DNA from: an uncultured Clostridiaceae bacterium
Lineage (GTDB): Bacteria; Bacillota; Clostridia; Lachnospirales; Lachnospiraceae
Direction of reading: 5' to 3'
Length of the DNA: 32,377 nucleotides
NCBI GenBank assembly: GCA_902477765.1
Contig: CABSIM010000032.1
Location: 1 to 32,377 of the forward strand
In this document: positions 7,438-16,300 of the stretch, in pieces
Position numbering within the stretch: the stretch's first letter is position 1
Layout: the number at the start of each line of letters is the position of its first letter
Notes under the pieces: model-generated
Database searches by the model: none
Seen by the model: the letters and a program-made list of their open reading frames with translations, nothing else
What the model was told of the DNA's origin: nothing
Made by a program: the position numbers and the translations under genes

Positions 7438-7485
7438 ATACCGGAGCCATCCGGAGGACATGTTTCCTCCGGACAGTTCCGGTAT
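7438..7485 (-). terminator. Terminator of the MATE operon
   Basis: A nested hairpin: ATACCGGA (7438-7445) with TCCGGTAT (7478-7485), and inside it TCCGGAGGA (7450-7458) with TCCTCCGGA (7465-7473). On the minus strand it is followed by TTTTATG, fitting the end of the MATE gene at 7558. Confidence 0.6.
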
Positions 7486-7515
7486 CTGAAAAAAATTCAC
7501 AGTATATCTGTTCCG

Positions 7516-7552
7516 ACAGCGGAATCTCTGAAAAAGATTCCGCTGTTTTTTC
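7516..7552 (+). terminator. Terminator of the SGNH-rhodanese operon
   Basis: ACAGCGGAATC (7516-7526) pairs with GATTCCGCTGT (7536-7546), followed on the plus strand by a run of T. It lies between convergent genes and ends transcription of the plus-strand operon. Confidence 0.8.
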
Positions 7553-7557
7553 ATCTG

Positions 7558-8916
7558 TCAGGCTGCCGCTTCTTCCCTCTCCCTGTGTTCCATGGATTTA
7601 AACAGGGCAGTGCAGATAATAATGCCTATCACAATCGACAGATAGTCCGATGTGGGCTGCGCGTAAATCACGCCATCCAGTCCGAACAGACGGTTCAGCA
7701 CAAAAATGGACGGAATAAAGATCAGTCCCTGACGGCAGATGGTAAGAATCAGTGACGGCAGCGCTTTTCCCATTCCCTGGATTGTGTTGATGCAGAGGAA
7801 CAGGATTCCGATGAAGGGACCGGAAAGCTGCAGGGCGATGACCATCTGGATTCCGTAGGCAATTACCTCCGGGTCGTTGATGAAAATCTGAATCAGTGTT
7901 CTTCTGGCTATCATCATGAGAATCGTCAGAACCGTGCCCATGACCACGGCACTGATGCCGGTAAAACGAAATACCTGCATCAGGCGTTTTTTATTTCTTG
8001 CGCCGTAATTATAGCCGATCAGCGGCTGAATTCCGGCACACAGTCCGATCTGGAGAAGAACCACCAGCATGTTGGATTTCAGCGCCACGCCCATGGCGGC
8101 CACCGGTGTGTCTCCATATCCCACCAGTGCCAGATTCAGGACAATATTGGCGCAGCTCATCAGAATATTATTGAGGGATGCCGGCACTCCGATGGCGGCC
8201 ACCCCCAGTGCAATGTTATCGCCGATTTTAAAATCTCTGGGATGAATGGAAAGACTGGATTTCTTTCTCACAAAATACTGAAGATAAAAGAGGCAGGCTC
8301 CGATATTTCCGATAACCGTCGCAAGCGCGGCACCGAATACCCCCCAGTCAAACCACAGGATCATAATGGGATCCAGTACAATGTTGACCACCGTACCGAT
8401 CATGTTTCCGATCATGGATTCCCGTGCAGCTCCTTCTCCCCGCAGAATGTTTCCGAACGCTGTGGCAAAAATAACAAACGGTGCCCCCACGGAAATGCAG
8501 GTCAGATATTCCCTGGCATATCCAATGGTATTGGCACTGGCACCGATCAGTCTGAGAATCGGTTCCATACCGATCAGAGATATAACCGCCACAATGATTC
8601 CCAGTCCCAGAGAACCATAGCAGCAGAAAGAAGAAGTATTCCAGGCCCGCTGGATCTGTTTTTCTCCCAGCGCACGGGAAATGGCGGAACTTCCTCCTAT
8701 GCCGAACAGGTTTCCGAGAGCCATAAAGATCATGAACACCGGCGTTGCCAGTGAGACCGCAGCCACCTGCAGAGGGTCTCCTGTCTGGCCGATGAAAAAG
8801 GTATCCGCCATATTGTAAATGACGACTACCAGCATGGAAATCATTGTGGGAATGGCCATCAGAGCCACCGCTTTCGGAACCGGCGCATCCTCAAACAATT
8901 CTCTGTTTATATTCAT
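7558..8916 (-). CDS. MATE family efflux transporter
   Basis: A 452-residue polytopic membrane protein, the usual length for a 12-helix MATE exporter. Two homologous halves are visible, each starting with the family's conserved helix pattern (IPTMISMLVVVIYNMADTFF near the N-terminus; IGVPASLNNILMSCANIVLN in the middle). The segment GNLFGIGGSSAISRALGEK is typical of the DinF/NorM-like clostridial branch. Such proteins expel cationic drugs or metabolites using a Na+ or H+ gradient. GAGGAGG precedes the ATG. It is 30 bases downstream of a MarR gene and shares its promoter, so MarR probably represses both. The substrate cannot be assigned. Confidence 0.93.
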   Translation of the reverse strand: MNINRELFEDAPVPKAVALMAIPTMISMLVVVIYNMADTFFIGQTGDPLQVAAVSLATPVFMIFMALGNLFGIGGSSAISRALGEKQIQRAWNTSSFCCYGSLGLGIIVAVISLIGMEPILRLIGASANTIGYAREYLTCISVGAPFVIFATAFGNILRGEGAARESMIGNMIGTVVNIVLDPIMILWFDWGVFGAALATVIGNIGACLFYLQYFVRKKSSLSIHPRDFKIGDNIALGVAAIGVPASLNNILMSCANIVLNLALVGYGDTPVAAMGVALKSNMLVVLLQIGLCAGIQPLIGYNYGARNKKRLMQVFRFTGISAVVMGTVLTILMMIARRTLIQIFINDPEVIAYGIQMVIALQLSGPFIGILFLCINTIQGMGKALPSLILTICRQGLIFIPSIFVLNRLFGLDGVIYAQPTSDYLSIVIGIIICTALFKSMEHREREEAAA

Positions 8917-8946
8917 CGCTGTTTTATCCTCCTCTTTTTTCCGTTC

Positions 8947-9375
8947 TTACTTTATGTTTTCTTCCATCTGCCCCACAATGCGGAGCAGCCGTTCCAGATC
9001 TTCTTCAGAAATTCCGTTCTGAAGCTGGGCTTCAAACCGGTCCAGCCGGTCCTGCATCCGGCTTCTGGCCTCTTTCCCCTTCTCCGTAATGACCAGTTTT
9101 TTCATTCTGGCGTCATAGGATACAGGTTCCCTGAGGATGTATCCGTTTTTTTCCATCAGCTGCAGAGTTCTGCTGGCCGTGGAACGCCGGATTGAAAACT
9201 CTCTTTCAATGTCCCGCTGCACAACGTCCCTGCCCTCTGACCGGATCAGATAATGCAGAACCCAGTCCTGATGAGCGGTCAGCGAGTCCCCCTCCTGCAC
9301 CGACATCTGGTTGATTTTCCGGTAAATCAGATTTGACAGAACCCGGATATCAAACCCGACATGCCTCATATTCAT
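8947..9375 (-). CDS. MarR family transcriptional regulator
   Basis: A 142-residue winged-helix regulator. I choose the ATG at 9375 because AGAGGA lies seven bases upstream; an upstream in-frame GTG (9390) has its ribosome site too close. The recognition region is DIEREFSIRRSTASRTLQLM, followed by the wing (YDARMKKLVITEKGKE). The C-terminal helix would complete the dimer interface. It is the first gene of an operon with the MATE exporter, and an imperfect 20-bp palindrome overlaps its promoter. Autorepression relieved by a ligand of the exporter is the common scheme in this family; the ligand is unknown. Confidence 0.92.
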   Translation of the reverse strand: MNMRHVGFDIRVLSNLIYRKINQMSVQEGDSLTAHQDWVLHYLIRSEGRDVVQRDIEREFSIRRSTASRTLQLMEKNGYILREPVSYDARMKKLVITEKGKEARSRMQDRLDRFEAQLQNGISEEDLERLLRIVGQMEENIK

Positions 9376-9402
9376 AATGAATCCTCTCACTTCCTTTCAA
9401 AA

Positions 9403-9422
9403 AATGTAAGCTGGCTGACATT
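9403..9422. promoter_or_regulatory. Probable MarR operator
   Basis: The 20-base sequence reads AATGTnAGCnnGCTnACATT, with 16 of 20 positions symmetric. It overlaps the -10 box and start region of the marR-MATE promoter and is of the size MarR dimers bind. Confidence 0.6.
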
Positions 9423-9449
9423 CTAGCACAGATTTCTTTAAAATGTCAA
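9420..9449 (-). promoter_or_regulatory. Promoter of the marR-MATE operon
   Basis: TTGACA (9449-9444) and TAGAAT (9425-9420) on the minus strand with an 18-base spacer. The -10 box overlaps the palindrome at 9403-9422. Confidence 0.7.
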
Positions 9450-9551
9450 CTGCCGGATCCGGGATTGCAGAAGAAAACTTTGAGTTCGGGCGGGAAGGAG
9501 CCCGGTATGTCCGCCGGAGCAGCTTCTGTTCCGCCGGAAAAGTTTACATTT

Positions 9552-9617
9552 CCTGGTATCCGGAATATCAGCACACAAAAAATACCAGGAAGATGCATAC
9601 ATCTCCCTGGTATTTTT
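9552..9617. terminator. Strong hairpin with a third, competing arm
   Basis: AAAAATACCAGG (9578-9589) pairs perfectly with CCTGGTATTTTT (9606-9617), and the loop contains a further AGATG/CATCT pairing. T-runs on both strands make it a bidirectional terminator, probably ending the acetyltransferase transcript. A second copy of CCTGGTAT at 9552-9559 could pair with the same ATACCAGG arm. The surrounding stretch 9450-9660 holds no convincing gene. Confidence 0.65.
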
Positions 9618-9663
9618 ATGTAAACAGATTGTCTTTTTCTTTGGCTCTGTTCTGACTTCTGAA

Positions 9664-9861
9664 TCAGATCCTCTGATTCCCGGCGGGCGGGACATGAGCA
9701 TTTCCGGCTGTTTTTAAATCCTCTTTGCAGCATTCCATGTCTTCTGCAGGCTGCTTCATCATCCGCTCCCACTCTGCACGCAGATCTTTCAGGCATTCTT
9801 TTATGATAATTCCGCATGCTCTCTTCCTGTTCTCAATAAACCGGACTTTCGTGCATCGCAT
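9664..9861 (-). CDS. Doubtful small ORF overlapping the acetyltransferase gene
   Basis: A 65-codon ORF that starts inside the last codons of the acetyltransferase gene (29-base overlap) and ends before the terminator at 9578-9617. The predicted protein is charged and Cys-containing (IKECLKDLRAEWERMMKQ) with no recognisable domain. The ribosome site is weak (AAAGAT). It sits in the right place for a cotranscribed small gene but could be chance. Confidence 0.25.
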   Translation of the reverse strand: MRCTKVRFIENRKRACGIIIKECLKDLRAEWERMMKQPAEDMECCKEDLKTAGNAHVPPAGNQRI

Positions 9862-10390
9862 AATTTATCTTTACCATGTGAATATGGTCTTCCCAGACTC
9901 CGTTGATTTTCAGATAGTATTTTGAAATTCCCTCATTGATAAACTGATTTTTTTCCAGAACCCTTAAAGATGCTCTGTTTTTCGGCATCACATTCGCTTC
10001 TATACGATGCAGTCCCAATTCTTTAAATGCATATTCTGTCAGCATTCCGACTACAGCAGACATATAGCCTTTGTTGACATAATCTTGGTCCATTTTATAT
10101 CCCAGAAAAGCAGAGCAGAAAGCCCCCCATACCACATTGCTCAGTCCGATCATACCTATAATTTTTAACGGCTGTTCCACTGGCATCATATAAAAGCGGA
10201 ATGCTGTCCCTGCCTCATACTCAGCCAGCTCCTTTTTTAAGACTTCCTGCTGATATTTCAGCGAAAAAAAGTCCTCACTCCGTGCAGGTTCAAAGGCTTC
10301 CAGAAAAGCCCTGTTTCTTTTATAGTAATCAGCTGCCTGTTCTGCGAGAGACAGGTCAGCCGGTACAAGCTGTATATACTGATTTTTCAT
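9833..10390 (-). CDS. GNAT acetyltransferase, RimJ/RimL-like
   Basis: A 185-residue N-acetyltransferase of the RimJ/RimL/SpeG-like group. Family features in order are an N-terminal LVPADLSLAEQAADYY strand-helix, the core strand around IIGMIGLSNVVWG, then YKMDQDYVNKGYMSAVVGML in the acetyl-CoA pyrophosphate-binding position, and the closing LHRIEANVMPKNRASLRVLEK helix. Length is typical. AGGAGAG precedes the ATG. The acceptor could be a ribosomal-protein N-terminus, a polyamine or an antibiotic; sequence alone does not decide. It is a monocistron, or is followed only by the doubtful small ORF. Confidence 0.88.
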   Translation of the reverse strand: MKNQYIQLVPADLSLAEQAADYYKRNRAFLEAFEPARSEDFFSLKYQQEVLKKELAEYEAGTAFRFYMMPVEQPLKIIGMIGLSNVVWGAFCSAFLGYKMDQDYVNKGYMSAVVGMLTEYAFKELGLHRIEANVMPKNRASLRVLEKNQFINEGISKYYLKINGVWEDHIHMVKINYAMHESPVY

Positions 10391-10507
10391 GATGCGCTCT
10401 CCTCTGCAGTTTCTGATTCTTCCGCTTTATTCTGCCGCAGTGACGGCCAGCGGAAACAGACCGTTTTTCTGTCTGTTTTCCCATCCTGCCTGCACGCGGA
10501 ACAGATG

Positions 10508-10536
10508 GAAAAAGCCGGCAGGTCAGTGTTGCTGGC
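10508..10536 (-). terminator. Terminator of the flavodoxin gene
   Basis: On the minus strand GCCAGCA (10536-10530) pairs with TGCCGGC (10520-10514), one mismatch, followed by TTTTTCC. It lies 25 bases past the flavodoxin stop codon. Confidence 0.55.
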
Positions 10537-10561
10537 TTCTGCATATTTCATTCCTGCCACC

Positions 10562-11038
10562 TCAGAGCCCCAGCCCGGACACCCATGTCTTCAGTTCTGC
10601 TTCATTCAGACGGCCATTTAGCATCCTTCCGTCCATGATTCTGGCCCCCGGAGCACTGTCTTTCAGCCCCTCGGCCGACCGGCCCAGACCGCTTCCGCCG
10701 GATGTGGCAAAAAGTACTATGGTCTTTCCGGAAAAGTCATAGCTTTCCAGAAATGTATTGATAATGACCGGCGCTGCATACCACCAGATGGGAAATCCCA
10801 GAAAAATCACATCATGACCGTCCACAGGTGCACAGGTATCTACCAGAGCCGGCCGGCATGTTCTGTCCTTCATTTCCACACTGCTGCGGGAATGTTTATC
10901 CATCCAGTTGAGATCAGCGCCGGTGTAGGGAACTGCCGGCCTGATCTCATAAAGATCCGCGCCTGCGGCATCTGCCAGCATTTCTGCTGCCCTGGCTGTG
11001 GTCCCGCCGGCAGAAAAATATGCAACCAATGCCTTCAT
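10562..11038 (-). CDS. Flavodoxin
   Basis: A 158-residue flavodoxin-fold protein. The N-terminal phosphate-binding loop for FMN is YFSAGGTTARAAEML, in place of the more usual T/S-x-T-G-N-T. The second loop is FLGFPIWWYAAPVIINTFLE, which stacks on the flavin. FATSGGSGLG is the third contact loop. These features fit the short-chain flavodoxin-4 type common in Clostridia. It would carry electrons for reductive enzymes in the cytosol. AAGGAGG precedes the ATG and a strong promoter lies upstream. A broken LysR gene is divergently placed beside it. Confidence 0.9.
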   Translation of the reverse strand: MKALVAYFSAGGTTARAAEMLADAAGADLYEIRPAVPYTGADLNWMDKHSRSSVEMKDRTCRPALVDTCAPVDGHDVIFLGFPIWWYAAPVIINTFLESYDFSGKTIVLFATSGGSGLGRSAEGLKDSAPGARIMDGRMLNGRLNEAELKTWVSGLGL

Positions 11039-11081
11039 AAGCCTAACCTCCTTATTTCTTCAAAACTTTTTCTTTGTTCCC

Positions 11082-11110
11082 ATTATAAAACTGACTGTTA
11101 AAAATGTAAA
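11082..11110 (-). promoter_or_regulatory. Promoter of the flavodoxin gene
   Basis: TTTACA (11110-11105) and TATAAT (11087-11082) on the minus strand, spaced by 17 bases, 44 bases before the start codon. Confidence 0.75.
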
Positions 11111-11203
11111 ATGCTCACTTTCTATCTGCAATTATTCTTAAAAGGCATTTTGTCTTATCTGACCATCAGCAACATAACAGGATGTAAAAAAAGATGGATC
11201 ACT

Positions 11204-11362
11204 ATGGAACTACGCATTCTGAAATATTTTCTGGCTGGGTACGGAAAAAGCATTACCCAGACAGCATCTCTGCTCCACCTGGCCCAGTCTGCTCTCTCCC
11301 GGCAGCTGACCCGTCCCGAAAAATCTGAAGAAAGGCACAGGCAAGCCTGTTTCCATGGCTGA
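11204..11362 (+). pseudogene. LysR-type regulator, 5' remnant
   Basis: From an ATG at 11204 the frame reads MELRILKYFLA, then SITQTASLLHLAQSALSRQL, which is the start of a LysR helix-turn-helix. It then changes to a short unrelated tail and stops after 52 codons, where about 290 are normal. The break point coincides with the hairpin at 11331-11373. Divergent LysR-flavodoxin pairs are common in Clostridia, so this is read as the decayed former regulator of the neighbouring flavodoxin gene. The fragment keeps most of the DNA-binding motif but no effector domain. Confidence 0.75.
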
Positions 11363-11373
11363 CCTGTGCCTTT
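11331..11373. terminator. Terminator after the HxlR gene
   Basis: AAAGGCACAGG (11331-11341) pairs with CCTGTGCCTTT (11363-11373). T-rich sequence follows on both strands. It serves the minus-strand HxlR gene and also truncates any transcript of the LysR remnant. Confidence 0.65.
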
Positions 11374-11455
11374 TTCACGCACAATCTGCTGTTGTTTCCG
11401 GACGGTATATTACGTCTTCCCATTCTCTTCCGTTTCCGGCCGTGTCCTTCACGGA

Positions 11456-11848
11456 TTATGGCCGTTCTGCTTTCTCCGGCTTTTCCCCGCACTGAGGAGA
11501 AGACATCTCGTATTTATCGTCCGGATGGCTCCATCCCCATTCACACATGGCTTCCAGAACCGGATACAGGCTCCTCCCCTTTTCCGTGATCTGATATTCC
11601 ACTCTGGGCGGCACTTCCGGAAAGACTTCCCTCTTTACGATTCCGTCTGCTTCCAGTTCCCTCAGCTGATTCGTCAGCGTCTTCTGGGATATGGTCTCCA
11701 GGTATCGGAGGATTTCTCCGAACCGCTTCTCCCCTTCCCTTATCAGAAAATATATGATCAGGGGTTTATATTTCCCCCCGATGACATGAAGTGTGATTTC
11801 CATTTCACATGTGATCTTTATACGCCTGGTTTCCGTTTTCGATTCCAT
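11456..11848 (-). CDS. HxlR family transcriptional regulator
   Basis: A 130-residue winged-helix protein of the HxlR (DUF24) family. Diagnostic segments are LHVIGGKYKPLIIYFLIREG, then RFGEILRYLETISQKTLTNQ in the recognition region, and VPPRVEYQITEKGRSLYPVL in the wing. The Cys in CEMEITLHV lies close to where redox-sensing members carry a reactive cysteine, so a thiol- or electrophile-sensing role is possible. It is divergent from the aldo/keto reductase gene across 133 bases and probably controls it. Confidence 0.9.
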   Translation of the reverse strand: MESKTETRRIKITCEMEITLHVIGGKYKPLIIYFLIREGEKRFGEILRYLETISQKTLTNQLRELEADGIVKREVFPEVPPRVEYQITEKGRSLYPVLEAMCEWGWSHPDDKYEMSSPQCGEKPEKAERP

Positions 11849-11894
11849 ATCTGTCTGTTACCTTTCAGTAATTATATGCCAAAAATGTGCCTTC

Positions 11895-11923
11895 TTGACA
11901 TCTTTGCAGTGCAATTATACACT
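11895..11923 (+). promoter_or_regulatory. Promoter of the aldo/keto reductase gene
   Basis: TTGACA (11895-11900) and TACACT (11918-11923) with a 17-base spacer, 58 bases before the ATG at 11982, in the HxlR-reductase divergent region. Confidence 0.65.
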
Positions 11924-11981
11924 CATACTATCAGGACCGGCATCCGCCTGTCAAGTACAACCATTCACAGGGAGGGTACAG

Positions 11982-13082
11982 ATGAAATACGAAATTCATG
12001 AAAAATTCGGCAGAATATCCAAGCTGGGCTTTGGAGCCATGCGCTTTCCCAAGCTGGCTGACGGAACAATTGATCAGCAGCAGGTCAATCAGATGATCCG
12101 GACTGCCTATGAAGCCGGCGTCAATTATTTTGATACTGCCTATGTTTACGGCAACGGTGCCAGTGAAAGGGCTCTCGGGGAGGCACTCCGTCAGTTTCCC
12201 AGGGATTCTTTCTTTCTTGCTGACAAACATCCCTTTTATAATCTTGCCAACCGGGATCAGAGAGATGAATTTTTCAACACGTCTCTGGAACGCTGCGGCG
12301 TCAGTTACTTTGACTTCTATCTCATGCATGCCGTAAACAGAAAAAATGCACCAGGTCTCACCCAGTATGACATGGTGGAATGGGCAATGGAACAGAAGAA
12401 AAAGGGAAAAATCCGCTTTCTCGGCATTTCCATGCATGACAGCAATGGACTCTTAAAGGAACTTCTGGATCTCTGTGACTGGGATTTTGTACAGATACAG
12501 TACAATTATCTTGATACTGAAGGCGAACCGGGAACAGAAGGTTATGAAGAGCTTTTAAGACGCGGAATTCCCATGACAATCATGGAGCCGCTGAAAGGCG
12601 GCGTTCTGGTGAATATTCCGCCGGCGCTTTCTCTTCCTTTCCGTAAACTGGAAAAAACCAACCAGGAAATGGCTTTTCGCTGGATTGCAGAAAAGAAGGG
12701 AATTCTCACCATTCTTTCCGGCATGTCCACCATGGAGCAGACTGTTGATAATCTGAATATCTTTTCTGATCCTGCACCGCTTGGCGAAGAAGAACTCAGG
12801 GCGATTCAGCAGGTGAAGCACAACATTATCCAGGCACAGAAAGTAGGCTGCACCGGCTGCGGATACTGTTCCGGATGTCCCATGGGCATTGACATTCCCG
12901 CTGCTTTCAAGGCATGGAATACAAAGGCCATGAATGACAGCAGCAACTGGATTTCAGGAACGGCCATCGATGCCGATCTGATTCGTACCTGTATCCAGTG
13001 CGGAAAATGCGCTGCCCATTGTCCCCAGAAAATCGATATTCCCGGCAAGCTCAAAGAGCTGCTGCGCGATTATGGACAATGA
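11982..13082 (+). CDS. Aldo/keto reductase with C-terminal 4Fe-4S ferredoxin domain
   Basis: A 366-residue protein. The open frame extends further upstream, but GGAGGG at 11971-11976 and homology place the start at 11982 (MKYEIHEKFGRISKLGFGAM). Residues 1-270 form an aldo/keto reductase barrel with the tetrad D and Y in FDTAYVYGNG, K in LADKHPF and H in YLMHAV. Residues from about 289 carry two Cys clusters, GCTGCGYCSGCPMG and CIQCGKCAAHCP, typical of ferredoxin-like 4Fe-4S sites in this clostridial subgroup. Electrons may thus pass between ferredoxin and NAD(P)H-dependent carbonyl chemistry; the substrate is unknown. It is divergent from an HxlR regulator, which may sense a reactive carbonyl. 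Confidence 0.92.
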   Translation: MKYEIHEKFGRISKLGFGAMRFPKLADGTIDQQQVNQMIRTAYEAGVNYFDTAYVYGNGASERALGEALRQFPRDSFFLADKHPFYNLANRDQRDEFFNTSLERCGVSYFDFYLMHAVNRKNAPGLTQYDMVEWAMEQKKKGKIRFLGISMHDSNGLLKELLDLCDWDFVQIQYNYLDTEGEPGTEGYEELLRRGIPMTIMEPLKGGVLVNIPPALSLPFRKLEKTNQEMAFRWIAEKKGILTILSGMSTMEQTVDNLNIFSDPAPLGEEELRAIQQVKHNIIQAQKVGCTGCGYCSGCPMGIDIPAAFKAWNTKAMNDSSNWISGTAIDADLIRTCIQCGKCAAHCPQKIDIPGKLKELLRDYGQ

Positions 13083-13197
13083 TGCTCTGGAATCTCATGG
13101 TCCGCTCCATAACGGCTCAACCGTTTTTGATGAGCGCGCCATAACTGTCGGAGCCCGCGTTCTGAGCCGGATTGCTCTGGATGCACTGAACGTCTGA
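13072..13197 (+). CDS. Small ORF overlapping the end of the reductase gene
   Basis: A 41-codon ORF starts at the ATG in the last codons of the reductase gene (11-base overlap) and reads MDNDALESHG, then STVFDERAITVGARVLSRIA. There is no good ribosome site, but overlapping genes can use coupling. The sequence looks protein-like rather than random, yet I do not recognise it. It could be a real small gene or the tail of a gene lost by deletion. Confidence 0.3.
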   Translation: MDNDALESHGPLHNGSTVFDERAITVGARVLSRIALDALNV

Positions 13198-13235
13198 GCT
13201 TTCATATTTCTATTCAGACATTTTTCATTCCGGAT

Positions 13236-13310
13236 ATGAATCAAAAACGGAGACCTTCCCGTCAGGGGACACAGTTTTCTGTGCCCCTCTGCTGGGATAC
13301 GGTCTCCGTT
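13236..13310 (-). terminator. Terminator of the large surface-protein gene
   Basis: On the minus strand AACGGAGACC (outer, 13301-13310 side GGTCTCCGTT) pairs across a second internal stem (AGGGGCACAG with CTGTGTCCCCT). It ends in GTTTTTGATTC. It lies 38 bases past the stop codon. Confidence 0.75.
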
Positions 13311-13348
13311 CTTCATTTCACGATAACTTCATTTTTCTTCCGTCGTCT

Positions 13349-16300
13349 TTACTTTACCCATGCGCCGGTATCATCCACACGGTATCCGTCCGGCGTGATC
13401 TCATTGCTGTACATGGAACCGAACGGTCTTGCTGCGGTTCCATTATAGGTCCATCCGCCGGTTTCAGAATTATAATCCCATGTAACAGCTACAGGATCCG
13501 GACTCAGATAGTACCACTTTCCTCCGATCTCCTGCCATCCGGTAAGCATTTCTCCGGAACCAGGTTTCAGATAGTACCATTTTCCATCCTGATCATCATA
13601 ATGCCAGCCTTCCATCATGGTTCCCAGCATACCGTCGGAGTTCCTGTGCAGATAGTACCATTTCTGAGCTGCTGTGTCAAAGAACCAGCCATACTGCATG
13701 ATTCCCCGTGCGTTGAAATAAAACCATCCTTCTTTCGGCTGATCTCCCACCGCATAAGGATTCTTTACATAGGCCCATTTTCCGCTGACCGCAGTTCCAT
13801 TATTCAGAATGAATTTCCACTGATGGTACTCCGGAACTGTTGTAGGAGTGGCGCCTTCCGGTACCGGACTGGAAATTGCCGCATTGGTGTTCTCAGGATC
13901 CACATGAACCCAGTTTCCGTTGGTTCCCACCGTATAGACTGCTCTTCCGGAATCGTCATCGTCATCATCGTCGGAATCCGTACGATCTGCCACATAGTAA
14001 ACACGGATCACCACATTTCCGTCAATGTGCTCTCCTTTTACATTTCCTTCCACTCCGGAAAGCACATAGCCGCTGATCTTAAGGCCTGCCTGTTCGCTTA
14101 CATCGTAGGCACTTCCTGCCGCCGCTGTTGTTACAAAAGGCTCTGCCAGCTTTTTCTGGCTGGTCTTCTCAAGATAATTGACTGTAATTGTGTGTTCCGC
14201 CGGAGGAACTTCATTTTTACTGTAGAATACCCGGATCTCCATGTCGCTGTTCAGGGAATCTCCCTTTACATTTCCATCCACATGGTCCAGAGTATAACCG
14301 GAAATTTCTTTTCCGGCCTCTTCTGTCACATCATATGCCGTTCCTTCCTGATATGTCAGAACTGCAGGTGCCGCGATTTCCATTCCGCTTTCCTTGTCCA
14401 TATACCGGATGGTAATGGTGTATTCCGTCGGAGGAACCACAACCTTTTTATAGTACACGCGGATGGTAATGTCTTCATTCAGGGCACTGCCTTTCACAGT
14501 TCCTTCCACCCGGTCAGGCGTGTAGCCCTGGAAAGTCTTTTCTGTCTCTTCTGTCACATCGTATGCGGTGCCGGTTTCAAATTTTCTTATAACCGGATTT
14601 GCGATGGCACTGTTGTCTTCCGCATCCAGATACTGAATGGTAACCGAGTTCTGCGGTACCTCCCATACCAGAGCAAAGGGGCTGAATCCGGCCCGCTCTG
14701 TTTCAAACCGGAGACCCGCATCTTTTTTCTCCACGGTCATTTCTTCCACTCTGGTGCCGCGGATTGCTTCTTCCACTTCTGCCTGTCCGCTGATTCCGTA
14801 TTCCCTGTGCAGATCCTGGAAATGGATCAGATGGAATTCCGTACTGGCATCGGTTCCCTCCGGATACGGCAGATAAACCACGGAACCGTAGCTGGCAGAT
14901 ACCCAGGCATTTCCGTTGTTGGCATCTACCAGATCCAGATAATGGAAATCATACTTATATCCCATAGCCGGGTCTGAAGGAGCTCCCAGGAATTTTTCTG
15001 CACGCTGTTCCATCAGATACTGACGCCTGTCACTTTCGTCTTCCAGAAGCAGAGAATCATCCAGAAGTGAAATACCTGATGTATCGCTGATTTCCCTGTC
15101 TTCGTCATTGTTGATATAGTAATCCGCTTCCCGGATATTCAGCCATTTCTTGGATACCGCCACTGCATGTTCCACTGCTTCTGCAGGCTCCTCACTGGCC
15201 AGCGGATACGTACTGTTTCCGCTCTGCGCATCCTCAATGTCGGCCGTATAACGGATAATCAGGGTTCCCGTTTCATACCCTGCGATCTCATTGCCGTTGA
15301 TACGGATCTGCATGCCGGGATCATTCGGTTCCAGAACCGCCTTATATTCTCCGGCTTCCGTATCGTCTGTAATAACGGTTCCGTCCGTATCCATGTAGGT
15401 CACATGAAAAAGACTCAGCAGATATTCCATGGCCTCATCTCCGGAAAGTCCCGTATCGTTTCCGTTGACCTCCAGCGCCGTGATCTTGTCAACACTGCCT
15501 GTCAGTGTTACTTCCGGGAATCCGGTTTCAGAAGTTTCCGCCCCCTGTCCGCCGCCGGTATAGATGGTGATATCATCGGGAGACAGAGTATATTCTGCAT
15601 TATTGACAAACATCAGCGCGTAGGCCGTATCCGGTGTCAGCCCGGACAAGGTCACATCAATGGGATCCGTATTTTCCACTTCCATTAACTGAACATTTTC
15701 TCCGGCTTCCGGTTTACCATCCGCATCCAATGCCACATAGGCTGCGAAAAGTCCGGTCTTTTTCGCTGTTCCTGGTCTTTCAATAGTAAAATGGATCTCA
15801 TTTTCAGACGGCTTAAGCCACAGAGCATTTTCGCTGACTACAGTCCAGTCTTCATGCTCTGTACCTGCAGCGAACTCCTCTTTAATTCTGTCTGCGGCTT
15901 CGCTGCCGGCATTGCCAAGCCCCACATCAGCATACTCCTCATCGAGAGTTACGGTACCGCTGGGAAGATCGACATCCTGATTTCCTATTAATGTACCGCT
16001 GGCAATTTTAACATGCTGAACCAGGTCGGTTGCACCGATTTTCTGAACTTCTTTCACATAAATCTGCGCTTTGCCATTACGATTTCCTTCGATTCTGCTT
16101 CCCTCATTGATTTCCACCAATGAGCCTCCGGTGCTTCCGTAGTGAATCGCATATCCGCCGCATCCACTGATTTCTCCGCCATTGACCGATACTTTCGACG
16201 GATCTCCCGCAAGGATTGCCGTACCGGTGATATTCTTTATTTTACCGGTCTCTGTAACAGTACATACACCATTTTGCCTGGATCCGTTATTTGAAATAAA

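Noticed and set aside
10356..10544. A 62-codon minus-strand ORF upstream of the acetyltransferase
   Set aside because: It overlaps the acetyltransferase start in another frame and has no ribosome site; its sequence is arginine-rich and unstructured.
13601..14977. A 458-codon plus-strand ORF within the large surface-protein gene
   Set aside because: It is antisense to the MucBP and CW repeats; the repetitive composition keeps the opposite frame open by chance.
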